A stretch of 64,000 nucleotides of DNA from Pseudomonas cedrina subsp. cedrina (GTDB lineage Bacteria; Pseudomonadota; Gammaproteobacteria; Pseudomonadales; Pseudomonadaceae), in assembly GCF_001983175.1 (NCBI RefSeq), contig NZ_MNPW01000009.1, positions 62,001 through 126,000 on the forward strand. Direction: 5' to 3'. This document shows, piece after piece, positions 26,288-35,224 of the stretch (its first letter is position 1; each line of letters begins with the position of its first letter). The position numbers and the translations under genes were made by a program. Under the pieces are notes generated by a model. It was given only the letters and a program-made list of their open reading frames with translations. It was not told the origin of the DNA and searched no databases.

Positions 26288-26302
26288 TACATAGACCGGG
26301 CT

Positions 26303-28498
26303 CTAGAACGTCTGCCCCAGGTTCAGATACACCGCCTTCTGATTATCATCATTGAACCCATAGCTGAAATTCAGCGGCCCCAACGGCGTATCAAAGCCGA
26401 GGAAGATACTCGCTGCGTTGATGTGGCCGCTGTCGAATTCATTGTCGTTGTTCCATGCCCGGCCACGTTCCAGTGACGCACCCAGGTACAGCGGGAAATC
26501 CAGCGGCAAATATGACCGTGGCGTGAGCCTGCGGTAGTACACCGCCCGCATCAGGCTGATGTTCTGGCCCGAGATCGCATCCTGGCGGAAGCCCGACAAT
26601 TGCCGGGCGCCCCCCAGCAGGAAACTGGAACTCACCACGTTTTCCGAATCGTCCAGGGTGCGCCCATAGCGTCCGCCCAGCACCAGGGTGTCCGGGCCGT
26701 GACTCATGGCCTTGTCCAGCTTGAATTCCCATTGGCGGTAGCGTTGGTCCGAGCCCAGGCCCGGTTCGAATTCGCGGTAGGCCAGGCCGATGTCTTCGCC
26801 GGTATGGGGAAAGTACACGTTGTCCAGGGAGTCGAAGGAATACTTCAGCTCATAGAAGCCCTCACTGAAGCTCACGCTGGGCAAATCGCGGTCGCCGATG
26901 CGCACATCCGCCTTGCCCCAGGCCTCGCCGACGCCGAAGCGGATCTCGCCGCTGTTGCCGATCTGCCTGCCGACGTTCAGGCCGAAACCGTAGCGTTCCA
27001 GGCGGTATTCGGAGATGGGATCGTTGTCCAGGATCAGCTCCACGTTCTGCGCCTGGGCCCTGATGTAAGGCGCGACAAAGTAACGCGAACCGGTGTCCAT
27101 CGGCTGGTAGAACTCGCTGTACAGCTCTTGGCGATCGCCGATCTGCACCCGCGTCAGCCATTCGGCGCCGAGGCGGTTGATGCCGTTGATGCGGTAACTC
27201 GCGCCCAGGTTGAAGGCGCTGTCGCCGCGCATGTCATCCGACAGGTTGAGGCCCAGGCGCAAGTAATCGGTGCCGCTGCGTTTGCCGCGCGCGCTGATCA
27301 CCAGGGTGTTTTGCTGGCCTTTCTTGACCACGCGGTATTGCACCTGCTCGAAGTAATCCAGGCCATAGAGCGTGCCCATGTCCGACTGCAGGCGGCCCAG
27401 GTTCAGCGGCTCGTCCAGGGGTTGGCGGATGTAGTAGCGGATCACGTCGTCGCTGACTTTCGAGTCGTTTTCCACATCGATGGCGGTGATGACCGGCGTG
27501 CGTTCGCCCGGGGTGCGGGCGGCCATCAATTGTGGGTCGACCTGACCGGCGGGGCGCAGGTGGGCGAGGCGCGCATCGAGGGCAAGGGTGGCGTGGTAGC
27601 CGGCGTCGATCATGTCCTTGGCGCGGCCGAAGTCCGTCACGCCATACGCGGCCAGCGGCGGCTGGATCAGCACGTCCCTGGGGTGCAGGTCCTTGAGTTG
27701 TTCTTCCGAGTTGCGCCGGGTCATCAGGGTGATGGACTGGTTGAGCACATCGACCACCGTGGCCAGTTGCTTGCGCGAGCGCAGCGGGGTGCCGATGTCG
27801 ACGACGATGGCGATGTCCACGCCCATTTCCCGCGCCACATCCAGCGGGATGTTATCGGTCATGCCGCCGTCCACCAGCAGTCGGCCGTCCAGTTCCACCG
27901 GCGCGAACACGGCCGGGATCGACATGCTGGCGCGGATCACCTGTGGCAGGTGGCCCTTGCGGAACACCACCTTTTCACCGGTGGTGATGTCGGTGGCCAC
28001 GGCCCTGAAGGGGATGGGCAACTTGTCGAAGTTACGGGTGTTGCTGCTGTGGGCGAACATGCTTTCGAGCAGCAACGCCAGGTTCTGACCCTGGATCACG
28101 CCCAGCGGCAGGCCCAGGCTGCCGTCGTCGCGAAAGCTGAGTTTCTGCTTGACCAGGAAATCCCGGTCATCCTGCTTGCGCCGGAACGGCACGTCTTCCC
28201 GCGGCGGCGCATCGGACAGCGCCTGTTGCCAGTCGATGCTCAGCGCCAGCTTTTCCAGCTCGTCGATCTTGTAGCCCGACGCGTACAGCCCGCCGATCAC
28301 CGCGCCCATGCTGGTGCCGGCAATCGCATCGATCTGGATACCTTGCTCCTCCAGTGCCTTGAGCACGCCGATATGCGCCAGCCCACGGGCGGCACCGCCC
28401 GACAGCACCAGGCCGATTTTCGGACGTGGCGGTTCAATGGCGTCGGCAAGAAGAGGAAAGAGGCACAGAAGCAGGCAGGACAACAGGCGGCGCATCAT
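26303..28498 (-). CDS. plpD: Patatin-like phospholipase, type Vd autotransporter
   Basis: This 731-aa protein has a signal peptide (cleavage after about residue 20), a patatin domain with oxyanion loop SGGAARG (33-39), nucleophile elbow GTSMG (Ser63) and catalytic Asp in VDGG (Asp210), a POTRA-like linker (about residues 340-420) and a C-terminal 16-strand barrel ending LNLGQTF. This matches PlpD of P. aeruginosa, the founder of type Vd secretion, a lipolytic enzyme exported through its own barrel. The length and catalytic residues are intact. It is preceded by the divergent SelW-like gene. Confidence 0.92.
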   Translation of the reverse strand: MMRRLLSCLLLCLFPLLADAIEPPRPKIGLVLSGGAARGLAHIGVLKALEEQGIQIDAIAGTSMGAVIGGLYASGYKIDELEKLALSIDWQQALSDAPPREDVPFRRKQDDRDFLVKQKLSFRDDGSLGLPLGVIQGQNLALLLESMFAHSSNTRNFDKLPIPFRAVATDITTGEKVVFRKGHLPQVIRASMSIPAVFAPVELDGRLLVDGGMTDNIPLDVAREMGVDIAIVVDIGTPLRSRKQLATVVDVLNQSITLMTRRNSEEQLKDLHPRDVLIQPPLAAYGVTDFGRAKDMIDAGYHATLALDARLAHLRPAGQVDPQLMAARTPGERTPVITAIDVENDSKVSDDVIRYYIRQPLDEPLNLGRLQSDMGTLYGLDYFEQVQYRVVKKGQQNTLVISARGKRSGTDYLRLGLNLSDDMRGDSAFNLGASYRINGINRLGAEWLTRVQIGDRQELYSEFYQPMDTGSRYFVAPYIRAQAQNVELILDNDPISEYRLERYGFGLNVGRQIGNSGEIRFGVGEAWGKADVRIGDRDLPSVSFSEGFYELKYSFDSLDNVYFPHTGEDIGLAYREFEPGLGSDQRYRQWEFKLDKAMSHGPDTLVLGGRYGRTLDDSENVVSSSFLLGGARQLSGFRQDAISGQNISLMRAVYYRRLTPRSYLPLDFPLYLGASLERGRAWNNDNEFDSGHINAASIFLGFDTPLGPLNFSYGFNDDNQKAVYLNLGQTF

Positions 28499-28579
28499 GA
28501 ATCTCGAGGCTGGGCGATAAAGGCCGGTATTATAGCCACCCGACCCTCATCCCTCGTTACGCCTGGAGTCAATCAAATA

Positions 28580-28867
28580 ATGTCGATGAGCAAACCCGAG
28601 ATCGTCATCACCTATTGCACGCAATGTCAGTGGCTGCTGCGCGCGGCGTGGCTGGCGCAGGAGTTGTTGAGCACATTTGCCGATGATCTTGGCAAAGTGT
28701 CCCTGGCGCCGGCCACCGGTGGCGCGTTTTGCATTACCTGCGATGGCGTGCAGATCTGGGAACGCAAGGCCGACGGCGGTTTCCCCGAAGCCAAGGTGCT
28801 CAAGCAGCGCGTGCGCGACCAGATCGACCCGCAGCGTGACCTGGGGCACAACGACCGTACGCAATAG
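28580..28867 (+). CDS. SelT/SelW/SelH (Rdx)-family protein
   Basis: This 95-aa thioredoxin-like protein has the CXXC motif CTQC (Cys13, Cys16) at the end of the first strand, as in selenoprotein W homologs with Cys in place of selenocysteine, and ends with a helix VLKQRVRDQIDP. The ATG at 28580 lies 12 nt after GGAG; a second ATG at 28586 is an alternative. A redox role is likely, but substrates of bacterial members are unknown. Divergent from plpD, convergent with the DMT gene. Confidence 0.88.
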   Translation: MSMSKPEIVITYCTQCQWLLRAAWLAQELLSTFADDLGKVSLAPATGGAFCITCDGVQIWERKADGGFPEAKVLKQRVRDQIDPQRDLGHNDRTQ

Positions 28868-28877
28868 CCGTCGGCAA

Positions 28878-29762
28878 TCAGGCCGCCGCAGCCGGCTGTT
28901 TGGCCTGGCTGGCGCTGCCCATCAACCCCGACAGCACAATCGCGACGATAATCAGCGCGCCCCCCAGCAGCATGCGCAGCGTCGGAGTTTCGGCAAACAG
29001 CAGCCAGGCTGCGGTGATGCCGTAGACCGGCTCCATGGCAAACACCACCGAAGCGGTGCGCGCCTTGATCACCGCAAGGCTGGCCACGAACAGGCTGTGG
29101 GCCAGGCCAGTGCAGAACACGCCGAGCAAACCGATCCACAGCCAGTCGATCGCACGCACCTCCGCCAGCCCAGGCGCCGCCACGGGCAACAGGCATGCCG
29201 CGACCACCACGTTCTGGCACAGCGCCGCCTGCACCGCCGGAATACGCCCGGAACTGGCGCGATTGTTCAGCGACAACAGGGAAAACAGCAGCCCCGAGGC
29301 GATTCCCCAGAGCAACCCGCCGGTGGCTTCGCTGGCCAGATTGAAGTGCGGCGTGACCAGCACCAGGCCGATGCTGACCAGCACCACCAGCAGCACTTCA
29401 TTGGCGCGGATGCGCTCGCGGAAAATCAACCCTTCAAGGATCACGGTAAAGGCCGGGAAAGCCGTGAAGCCCAGGGTCGCAACGGCCACGCCGGCCACTT
29501 TGACGGCAATAAAGAACGTTACCCAATGCGCCGCCAGCAACACGCCACTGACCAGCAGCCGGCGCCAGTCGCGCAGCTCCAGGGTTTTCCAGGCGGTGTT
29601 GCTGGCGAACCGCGCAAATATCGCCAGGGCCGCCACGGCAAACACGGCGCGACCAAACACGATGATCGCCGGTGAGGCGGCCGCCAGCTTGCCGAACACG
29701 CCGGTAAGGCCGAACATCAATGCGCCGATGTGCAGGGCGCCGAGGGCTGAGCGGGGAGTCAT
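28878..29762 (-). CDS. EamA/DMT-family exporter
   Basis: This 294-aa protein has ten hydrophobic segments as two EamA repeats; IVFGRAVFAVAALAIFARF and MEPVYGITAAWLLFAETP are characteristic. Family members export amino acids and other metabolites. The divergently placed AraC regulator beyond the repeat region could control it, but 950 nt of repeats lie between. The start is ATG 29762. Confidence 0.88.
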   Translation of the reverse strand: MTPRSALGALHIGALMFGLTGVFGKLAAASPAIIVFGRAVFAVAALAIFARFASNTAWKTLELRDWRRLLVSGVLLAAHWVTFFIAVKVAGVAVATLGFTAFPAFTVILEGLIFRERIRANEVLLVVLVSIGLVLVTPHFNLASEATGGLLWGIASGLLFSLLSLNNRASSGRIPAVQAALCQNVVVAACLLPVAAPGLAEVRAIDWLWIGLLGVFCTGLAHSLFVASLAVIKARTASVVFAMEPVYGITAAWLLFAETPTLRMLLGGALIIVAIVLSGLMGSASQAKQPAAAA

Positions 29763-29925
29763 TGGGATCCTTGTATCGAGCGGGTGACAGAAGCGCAGTC
29801 TAGTGGGGCGGCTTGTCGGTGTCTGTCGTCCGGCTCGCGATTTTTAGCGTCAGGCTCGTCCTACGTGTGTATGGGGCTGTTGGTTAGGGGGATTGTTCTC
29901 GTGGCGGTCTTTGGGAGTGATCGTG

Positions 29926-30255
29926 TACATATCCGTTATTTAGGTAACGGCTGCTTATGGTTTCGCTCTTACAGCGACTCACTTTTGGAGGGACCCAAAA
30001 GTAAGCAAAAGGTCCTCGCCCCACCACTCGGTGCCTCGCCTAGGCTCGGCATGCCCGTAATCCGACATTGATTTGGGGGGCCGCCGCCCACGCGCCATCC
30101 ATGGCGCGTGGGCGGCTAAACCGGCATCCATGCCGGTTTACCCCCCAAATCAATGTCGAATTCCGGCCAGCGTGGTTGACGGGGCGATCGCAGATCAAGC
30201 AAGAGCGCGGCGGCCTTAGAGCCGACCGGTATTTGCTGTCGGTCTCGGTTCAAAA
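29926..30255 (+). repeat. Structured dispersed repeat, copy 1
   Basis: It begins GTACATATCCGTT and ends before GTTCAAAATG and a REP pair. It contains successive hairpins (CCGTTA/GTAACGG; GCT/AGC; ACTTTTGG/CCAAAAGT), a conserved block CCCCACCACTCGGTGCCTCG, and the three-way-junction core at 30065-30156. Copy 3 at 61775 is nearly the same; copy 2 is inverted and diverged. Short frames inside it look spurious. Confidence 0.85.
30065..30156. other. Three-way-junction core of repeat copy 1
   Basis: The outer stem is ACATTGATTTGGGGGG paired with CCCCCCAAATCAATGT (16 of 16). Inside are two unpaired C, a 16-bp hairpin at 30083-30116 (arms GCCGCCCACGCGCCAT and its complement) and an 11-bp hairpin at 30117-30140 (TAAACCGGCAT and its complement). 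Almost every base is paired. Confidence 0.85.
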
Positions 30256-30342
30256 TGTGGGAGCTGGCTTGCCTGCGATTGCATCAACTCGGTGTGCCTG
30301 ATGTACCGAGGTGTCTGCATCGCAGGCAAGCCAGCTCCCACA
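30256..30342. repeat. REP pair at the centre of the inverted structured repeats
   Basis: Arms TGTGGGAGCTGGCTTGCCTG and CAGGCAAGCCAGCTCCCACA sit between copies 1 and 2, close to the axis of the 738-bp inverted arrangement. Confidence 0.88.
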
Positions 30343-30373
30343 GAAAAGCAGATCGGTGGAGTGACATCTAACC

Positions 30374-30663
30374 TGCTCTTGATCTGGCTTTTGATCTTGA
30401 TCTCAGGCGCCCCGTCAACCACGCTGGCCGAACGCAGGCTTGAATCCGTGGGTAACCCGGCAGGACGCCGGGTTAGCCGTCCTGGGCCAAGGATGGCCCA
30501 TGACGGCGGCCCACGGATTCAAGCCGGAGTGAGGGCACACCGAGCCTAAGCGAGGTGCCGAGTGGTGGGGCAAGAGCGTTTTGCTTACTTTTGCGCTCTT
30601 CAAAAGTGAGCCGCCGTAAGGGCGGAACCAATAGCCGCCATGACCCAAACAACGGATATGTAC
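30374..30663 (-). repeat. Structured dispersed repeat, copy 2 (inverted)
   Basis: Read on the minus strand it starts GTACATATCCGTTG and shows the same order of hairpins and the conserved block at 30540-30575, then a core with entirely different stem sequence (30437-30525) and the shared tail GGTTGACGGGGCG. The left boundary is approximate. Confidence 0.8.
30437..30525. other. Three-way-junction core of repeat copy 2
   Basis: The outer stem GGCTTGAATCCGTGGG pairs with CCCACGGATTCAAGCC (16 of 16). Inner hairpins are TAACCCGGC/GCCGGGTTA (30453-30475) and GCCGTC..TGGGCCA/TGGCCCA..GACGGC (30476-30507, one mismatch), with two unpaired G. Topology and arm lengths equal copy 1 seen from the other strand, yet the sequence is unrelated. 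Confidence 0.85.
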
Positions 30664-30715
30664 CCGTTCAACCCCAACAGCCTGGTCGGCCCCAAGGCCG
30701 CCACGGCAACAAGCC

Positions 30716-31465
30716 CTACACATAACGCCGCAGAGAACTCGGCGAGGCCCCAAACTCACGCAACATCGCCGCAGCAAACGCACTCTGCGAGGTATAGCCG
30801 ACCCGTTCGGCAATCGCGCCGATAGGCAACGGCGTCTTGCGCAAAAGCTCCAGCGCCATATGCAGGCGCCGGCTGCGGATATAGTCCATCGGCGTCTGCC
30901 CGCACTCGACCATGAAGCGCGCATGCAAACGCGCCACCGACAGGTCGGCAAGGCGCGCCAGGTCTGCTACTTGCAGCGGGTGCGCCGCGTGTCGCTCGAT
31001 ATGAGCATTGAACGCCGCGTACGGCAGGCGCCGCCCGGCCGGCATCTGGGCCAGCGGATGATTGAGACTGGCCAGTAACAGCACCGCACCTTGCTGCACG
31101 ATCAGCGGGTCCTCCACTGGGCTCTGTGCCAGCCACTGCACCAATTGGTTTTGCCGCGAGTCCAGCGTCAACCGAGCGGGTTGGGCGAGCAGGCGGCGAC
31201 TGGCGTCGGCGTGCTCGCCCAATGATTGCAATACCCAGTGCTCGGTGGGCACATCCAGCACCAGGCAGCGGCTGCCATCACGGCTGCCGCAGGCGTGGTG
31301 GGCGCTGAAGGGCAGCACCATCACGCTGCTTTCGCGCACCTGGCTGCCACGCCCCTCGACTTCCAGGTCCAGGTGCCCGGACAGGCCGAACACCAATTGC
31401 GCATGGTCATGGCTGTGCACGATCGGTGCTTCGAGGTAATGGCGTAGCGTGAGAGCAGGGCTCAT
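30716..31465 (-). CDS. AraC-family transcriptional regulator
   Basis: This 249-aa protein has an N-terminal cupin sensor (HSHDHAQLVFGLSGHLDLEVEG) and a C-terminal double helix-turn-helix (VADLARLADLSVARLHARFM; IGAIAERVGYTSQSAFAAAM). ATG 31465 follows CTGGAG at good spacing; an in-frame ATG at 31549 would add 28 low-quality residues reaching into the promoter of the divergent phosphatase gene. The nearest candidate target is the DMT exporter; the inducer is unknown. Confidence 0.87.
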   Translation of the reverse strand: MSPALTLRHYLEAPIVHSHDHAQLVFGLSGHLDLEVEGRGSQVRESSVMVLPFSAHHACGSRDGSRCLVLDVPTEHWVLQSLGEHADASRRLLAQPARLTLDSRQNQLVQWLAQSPVEDPLIVQQGAVLLLASLNHPLAQMPAGRRLPYAAFNAHIERHAAHPLQVADLARLADLSVARLHARFMVECGQTPMDYIRSRRLHMALELLRKTPLPIGAIAERVGYTSQSAFAAAMLREFGASPSSLRRYV

Positions 31466-31602
31466 CGCGGTCTCCAGGGCGGCAAGCGGCCAGTCTACAA
31501 CGCTTCGCGGTTGTCGAGCGCTGTCATCAGACTGACGCACAGTTGTCATGGGCTATTAACCGCTGTGGCGCAAGCTCGCGAAAACACCGTCGAGGGATGC
31601 CC

Positions 31603-32412
31603 ATGACCAGTGCCGAGTTCGTCAAGCCCAGCCGCAAGCAACGGGTTCGAACCCTGTGGATTTCCGATGTGCACCTGGGCACCCGGGATTGCCAGGCCGA
31701 ACACTTATCGCAGTTCCTCAAGGGCTACCATGCCGACAAGGTGTACCTGGTGGGGGACATCATCGACGGCTGGAAACTGCGCGGCGGCATGTATTGGCCC
31801 CAGGCCCACACCAACGTGATCCGCCGCCTGTTGACCATGGCCAAGCGCGGCACCGAGGTAATCTACGTCACCGGCAACCACGACGAATTCCTGCGCCGTT
31901 ACTCCAAACTGATCCTGGGCAATATCCAATTGGTGGACGAAGCGATACACGTGACCGCCGATGGCCGCCACTTGCTGGTGATCCACGGTGACCAGTTCGA
32001 CGTGATCACCCGCTATCACCGCTGGCTGGCGTTCCTCGGCGACTCGGCCTACGAGTTCACCCTTACCCTGAACCGCTGGCTGAACCATTGGCGTGCGCGG
32101 TATGGCTATGGTTACTGGTCGCTGTCGGCGTACCTCAAGCACAAGGTCAAGACGGCGGTGAGCTTTATCAGCGATTTCGAAGAAGCCATCGCCCACGAAG
32201 TGACCAAGCGCGAGCTGCATGGCGTGGTCTGCGGGCATATTCACCATGCGGAAATTCGTAAGGTGGGCGAGGTGGATTACCTCAACTGCGGGGATTGGGT
32301 GGAGTCGTGCACGGCGTTGATCGAGCATTGGGACGGGAGCATCGAGTTGTATCGGTTGGCGGATGCGCAGGCGAAAGCGGCGCTGCTCAAGGCCGAAATG
32401 GTTGCGGGCTGA
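31603..32412 (+). CDS. Metallophosphatase of the UDP-2,3-diacylglucosamine diphosphatase (LpxH-like) family
   Basis: This 269-aa calcineurin-like phosphoesterase has all metal-site blocks: SDVHLG (23-28), GDIIDGW, GNHDE, HGDQFD and GHIHHAEI. The middle insertion rich in W, Y and R (FTLTLNRWLNHWRARYGYGYWS) resembles LpxH-like lipid A enzymes, but it is longer than classical LpxH (about 240 aa), so it may act on another substrate. ATG 31603 lies 6 nt after GAGGG. It is followed by a REP pair. Confidence 0.82.
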   Translation: MTSAEFVKPSRKQRVRTLWISDVHLGTRDCQAEHLSQFLKGYHADKVYLVGDIIDGWKLRGGMYWPQAHTNVIRRLLTMAKRGTEVIYVTGNHDEFLRRYSKLILGNIQLVDEAIHVTADGRHLLVIHGDQFDVITRYHRWLAFLGDSAYEFTLTLNRWLNHWRARYGYGYWSLSAYLKHKVKTAVSFISDFEEAIAHEVTKRELHGVVCGHIHHAEIRKVGEVDYLNCGDWVESCTALIEHWDGSIELYRLADAQAKAALLKAEMVAG

Positions 32413-32415
32413 ACC

Positions 32416-32503
32416 TGTGGGAGCTGGCTTGCCTGCGATAGCGGTGTATCAGTGAGCAATGTGGGGCTGACACACCGCTATCGCAGGCAAGCCAGCTCCC
32501 ACA
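32416..32503. repeat. REP pair between the phosphatase and phhC
   Basis: Arms TGTGGGAGCTGGCTTGCCTG and the inverted complement flank a loop in the convergent gap. CGATAGCGGTGT / ACACCGCTATCG extends the stem. Confidence 0.9.
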
Positions 32504-32523
32504 GTTTTATTGTGTTTCGTCAG

Positions 32524-33720
32524 CTACATGTTGCAGACGTCGGCGATGGCTTCGGCCAGCAACGCAAGACGCGTCGCATCAACCCCCGCCACATTGGCCC
32601 GCCCGGAACTGACCATGTACACGCTGTGTTTCTCGCGCAGTTGCCTGACCTGCTCGGCGCTCAAACCGGTGTAGGAAAACATTCCGCGCTGCGCCCCAAT
32701 GTGCGCAAACCGCTCCGACAAACCATGGGGCGCCAGCGCTTCCACCAGGCCTGAGCGCAAGTGCGCAATCCGCGAGCGCATGGCTTCGACTTCCTCGCTC
32801 CACAGTTGTTTCAGCTCGGCATCGCCCAGGATGGTCGCGACCACTGCCGCGCCATGATCCGGCGGCGTCGACCACAGGTTGCGCGCGGTATTCGCCAGTT
32901 GGCTGCGCACATCCGTCAGCTTCTCGGCATCCGCGGCGCACACGATCAGCGCGCCGACGCGGTCGCTGTACAGGCCAAAGTTCTTCGAGCAGGAACTGGT
33001 GACCAGGACTTCCGGCAACTCGGCGGCAAACAGCCGCACCGCCCAGGCGTCCTGCTCCAGGCCATCGCCAAAGCCCTGGTAAGCGAAGTCAATCAACGGC
33101 AGCAGTTGGCGCTCGCGCACGATCTCGAGCACCTGGCGCCAATCAGCCTGGGACAGGTCGAAACCGGTCGGGTTGTGGCAGCAGGCGTGCAGCAGCACCA
33201 CATCGCCCTTCGGCACGCTGGACAGGGCGGCGAGCATCGCCGCCACGTCCAGGCGATTGTCCGCCCCCACATACGGGTAATGGCTGACCTTGAGGCCGGC
33301 CTTGGCAAAGATAGTTTCATGGATCGGCCAGGTTGGGTCGCTCAGCCATACGCCACGGCCGGGCAGGTGCTGGGCGATGAAGTCGGCGCTCAGGCGCAAC
33401 GCACCGGTACCGCCCGGGGTTTGGGTGGCGCCGACGCGGCGTTCGCGAATCAGCGCGGAATCGGCGCCGAGTACCAGTTCGCTGATCAGCGTGCCGAACG
33501 CGGCATTGCCGTGGCCGCCGATGTAGGTCTTGGTGGCTTGCGAGTCCACCAGGCGCTGCTCGGCGAGTTTGACCGCATGCAGGATGGGCGTAAGGCCCTG
33601 GTCATCCTTATAGACGCCCACGCCCAGATCGAACTTGTTCGGGTTGGCGTCCTGGGCGTACAGGTCCATCAGCCCGAGGATCGGGTCGCCGGGCACGCGG
33701 CCAATGGCATCGAAGTGCAT
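32524..33720 (-). CDS. phhC: Aromatic amino acid aminotransferase
   Basis: This 398-aa class I PLP aminotransferase has CHNPTGFDLS, IDFAYQGFGDGL and the Schiff-base Lys246 in SSCSKNFGLYSDRVG. As third gene of the phh operon it converts tyrosine or phenylalanine to the 4-hydroxyphenylpyruvate or phenylpyruvate entry of homogentisate catabolism. ATG 33720 shares one base with the phhB stop (TAATG), so translation is probably coupled. The longer upstream frame lies within phhB and is rejected. Confidence 0.92.
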   Translation of the reverse strand: MHFDAIGRVPGDPILGLMDLYAQDANPNKFDLGVGVYKDDQGLTPILHAVKLAEQRLVDSQATKTYIGGHGNAAFGTLISELVLGADSALIRERRVGATQTPGGTGALRLSADFIAQHLPGRGVWLSDPTWPIHETIFAKAGLKVSHYPYVGADNRLDVAAMLAALSSVPKGDVVLLHACCHNPTGFDLSQADWRQVLEIVRERQLLPLIDFAYQGFGDGLEQDAWAVRLFAAELPEVLVTSSCSKNFGLYSDRVGALIVCAADAEKLTDVRSQLANTARNLWSTPPDHGAAVVATILGDAELKQLWSEEVEAMRSRIAHLRSGLVEALAPHGLSERFAHIGAQRGMFSYTGLSAEQVRQLREKHSVYMVSSGRANVAGVDATRLALLAEAIADVCNM

Positions 33721-34076
33721 TACTTGCGGCCCTCGGCATCCTTGGCCACTTCGTCGGTGCGCGCGGCCATGATGAAGTCGTTGCGGTGCAGGCCCTTGAT
33801 GGAGTGGCTCCACCAGGTCACGGTGACCTTGCCCCATTCGGTAAGCAGGCCGGGGTGATGGCCTTCGGCTTCGGAAATTTCACCCACAGCGTTGGTAAAG
33901 GCCAGAGCGAACTTGAAGTTCTTGAACAGGAAAACCTTTTCCAGCTGCATCACGCCGTCGCGCACTTCGATGTTCCAGTCGGGGATCTGCTTGAGCAGTA
34001 CCGGCAACTCTTCATCGCTGACTTGCGGGGCATCGGCGCGGCAGGCTTCGCAGTGGGCTTGGTTCAAGGTGGTCAT
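33720..34076 (-). CDS. phhB: Pterin-4-alpha-carbinolamine dehydratase
   Basis: This 118-aa protein dehydrates 4a-hydroxytetrahydrobiopterin so that the PhhA cofactor can be recycled. The family motif EGHHPGLLTEWGKVTVTWWSH (shown in part as HHPGLL and TWWSH) is present in the C-terminal half. ATG 34076 (MTTLNQAHCEACRAD) follows GGACACCTCCC; a 15-residue extension is possible but weak. It lies 99 nt downstream of phhA. Confidence 0.93.
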   Translation of the reverse strand: MTTLNQAHCEACRADAPQVSDEELPVLLKQIPDWNIEVRDGVMQLEKVFLFKNFKFALAFTNAVGEISEAEGHHPGLLTEWGKVTVTWWSHSIKGLHRNDFIMAARTDEVAKDAEGRK

Positions 34077-34175
34077 GGGAGGTGTCCTGAATTCGAATGA
34101 TTGAAGATCAGTGCGCGTCACCCTAAAGCAACGCGGGGCCAGGGAGAAGACTCACCTGGCCACAAAATATGAGGT

Positions 34176-34967
34176 TCACGCAGCCCTGGGCTTGGGCGCA
34201 AACTTCGGTGCGTGCAACCCAAGCTGCATGCCGCGCTCGACCATGCCCATGATGTCTTCCTGCGCCACATCGAACAGGCGCTTGAGTTCGGGCAGCACGA
34301 AGTACAGCGGTTGCAGGATGTCGATGCGATACGGCGTGCGCATCGCTTCCAGCGGGTCGAACGCCTGGTGCTCGGGCTCGGAGGACAGGCTGTACACCGT
34401 CTCCCTGGGCGACGACAGAATGCCGCCGCCGTAGATGCGCCGGCCTTCGGGCGTGTCCACCAGGCCGAACTCGATGGTCATCCAGTACAGGCGCGCCAGG
34501 TAGACACGTTGCTCCTTGGTGGCCGCCAGGCCGAGCTTGCCGTAGGTGTGGGTGAATTCGGCGAACCAGGGGTTGGTCAGCAGAGGGCAGTGGCCGAAGA
34601 TCTCGTGAAAAATGTCCGGCTCTTGCAAGTAATCCAGTTCTTCACGGGTACGAATAAAGGTCGCCACGGGAAACTGCTTGCTGGCGAGCAACTCGAAAAA
34701 GGTCTGGAAGGGAATCAGTGCCGGTACGCGGGCCACTTGCCAGCCGGTGGTCTCGGCCAACACCTTATTGATTTCGCCGAGTTGCGGAATGCGATCATGT
34801 GGCAGGCCGAGCTTATCGATGCCGTCCAGGTATTCCTGGCAGGCACGGCCCTCGATCACTTTCAACTGGCGAGTGATCAGGGTGTTCCACACCGCGTGTT
34901 CTTCCGGCGAGTAGTGGATAAAGCCTTGCGCGTCGGGTTCGCGGGCCACGTATTGCGTCTGCTTCAT
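34176..34967 (-). CDS. phhA: Phenylalanine-4-hydroxylase
   Basis: This 263-aa monomeric-type enzyme hydroxylates phenylalanine to tyrosine with tetrahydropterin and oxygen. The iron ligands are His121 and His126 in FHEIFGHCPLL and Glu166 in YWMTIEFGLV. The start at 34967 follows AGGAGAG. It is first in the operon phhA-phhB-phhC and divergent from phhR. Confidence 0.95.
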   Translation of the reverse strand: MKQTQYVAREPDAQGFIHYSPEEHAVWNTLITRQLKVIEGRACQEYLDGIDKLGLPHDRIPQLGEINKVLAETTGWQVARVPALIPFQTFFELLASKQFPVATFIRTREELDYLQEPDIFHEIFGHCPLLTNPWFAEFTHTYGKLGLAATKEQRVYLARLYWMTIEFGLVDTPEGRRIYGGGILSSPRETVYSLSSEPEHQAFDPLEAMRTPYRIDILQPLYFVLPELKRLFDVAQEDIMGMVERGMQLGLHAPKFAPKPRAA

Positions 34968-35033
34968 ACGGCTCTCCTGCTAGGCATTCGTTCTTGTTAT
35001 GTCCTGCTATGGGCTTATTGATAACCCGTGCGC

Positions 35034-35050
35034 GGCAAGATTCCATCCGC
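35034..35050 (-). promoter_or_regulatory. Possible sigma54 -24/-12 promoter of phhA
   Basis: On the minus strand GCGGATGGAATCTTGCC has GG and GC at the 10-nt spacing and the TTGC of the -12 element, about 70 nt before phhA, but a poor -24 block. It is weaker than the flagellar RpoN sites in this window. Confidence 0.4.
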
Positions 35051-35086
35051 CTGAACAGCCGCCATGTAGGAAGAATTACCGTTTTT

Positions 35087-35104
35087 CGTAAAGTATTCGT
35101 TACG
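35087..35104. promoter_or_regulatory. TyrR/PhhR-type box
   Basis: CGTAAAGTATTCGTTACG has the 18-bp layout of TyrR boxes (consensus TGTAAA-N6-TTTACA), with five of six arm positions self-complementary. It lies between phhA and phhR, 120 nt from each start. Confidence 0.55.
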
Positions 35105-35224
35105 TTTTGGTGGATGGCCGTGGTGTTGGGCTGGGAAATCCCCCTGGACTGTCACATAATCTTGACGACTATCTGCGCCCAGCGACAAAAAGACGCGGCG
35201 CCTACCCACCTTTCGAGCTTCTTC

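Noticed and set aside
26600..28570. Long open frame opposite plpD continuing into the SelW-like gene
   Set aside because: Only the last 95 codons (from 28580) resemble a known family and have a plausible start; the rest is antisense to intact catalytic motifs of plpD.
30068..30301. 77-aa and 93-aa frames (the second at 61919-62200) beginning MIWGAA
   Set aside because: Both lie entirely in the structured repeat. Their similarity follows from the shared DNA, and they run through hairpins and REP sequence; no ribosome binding site is seen.
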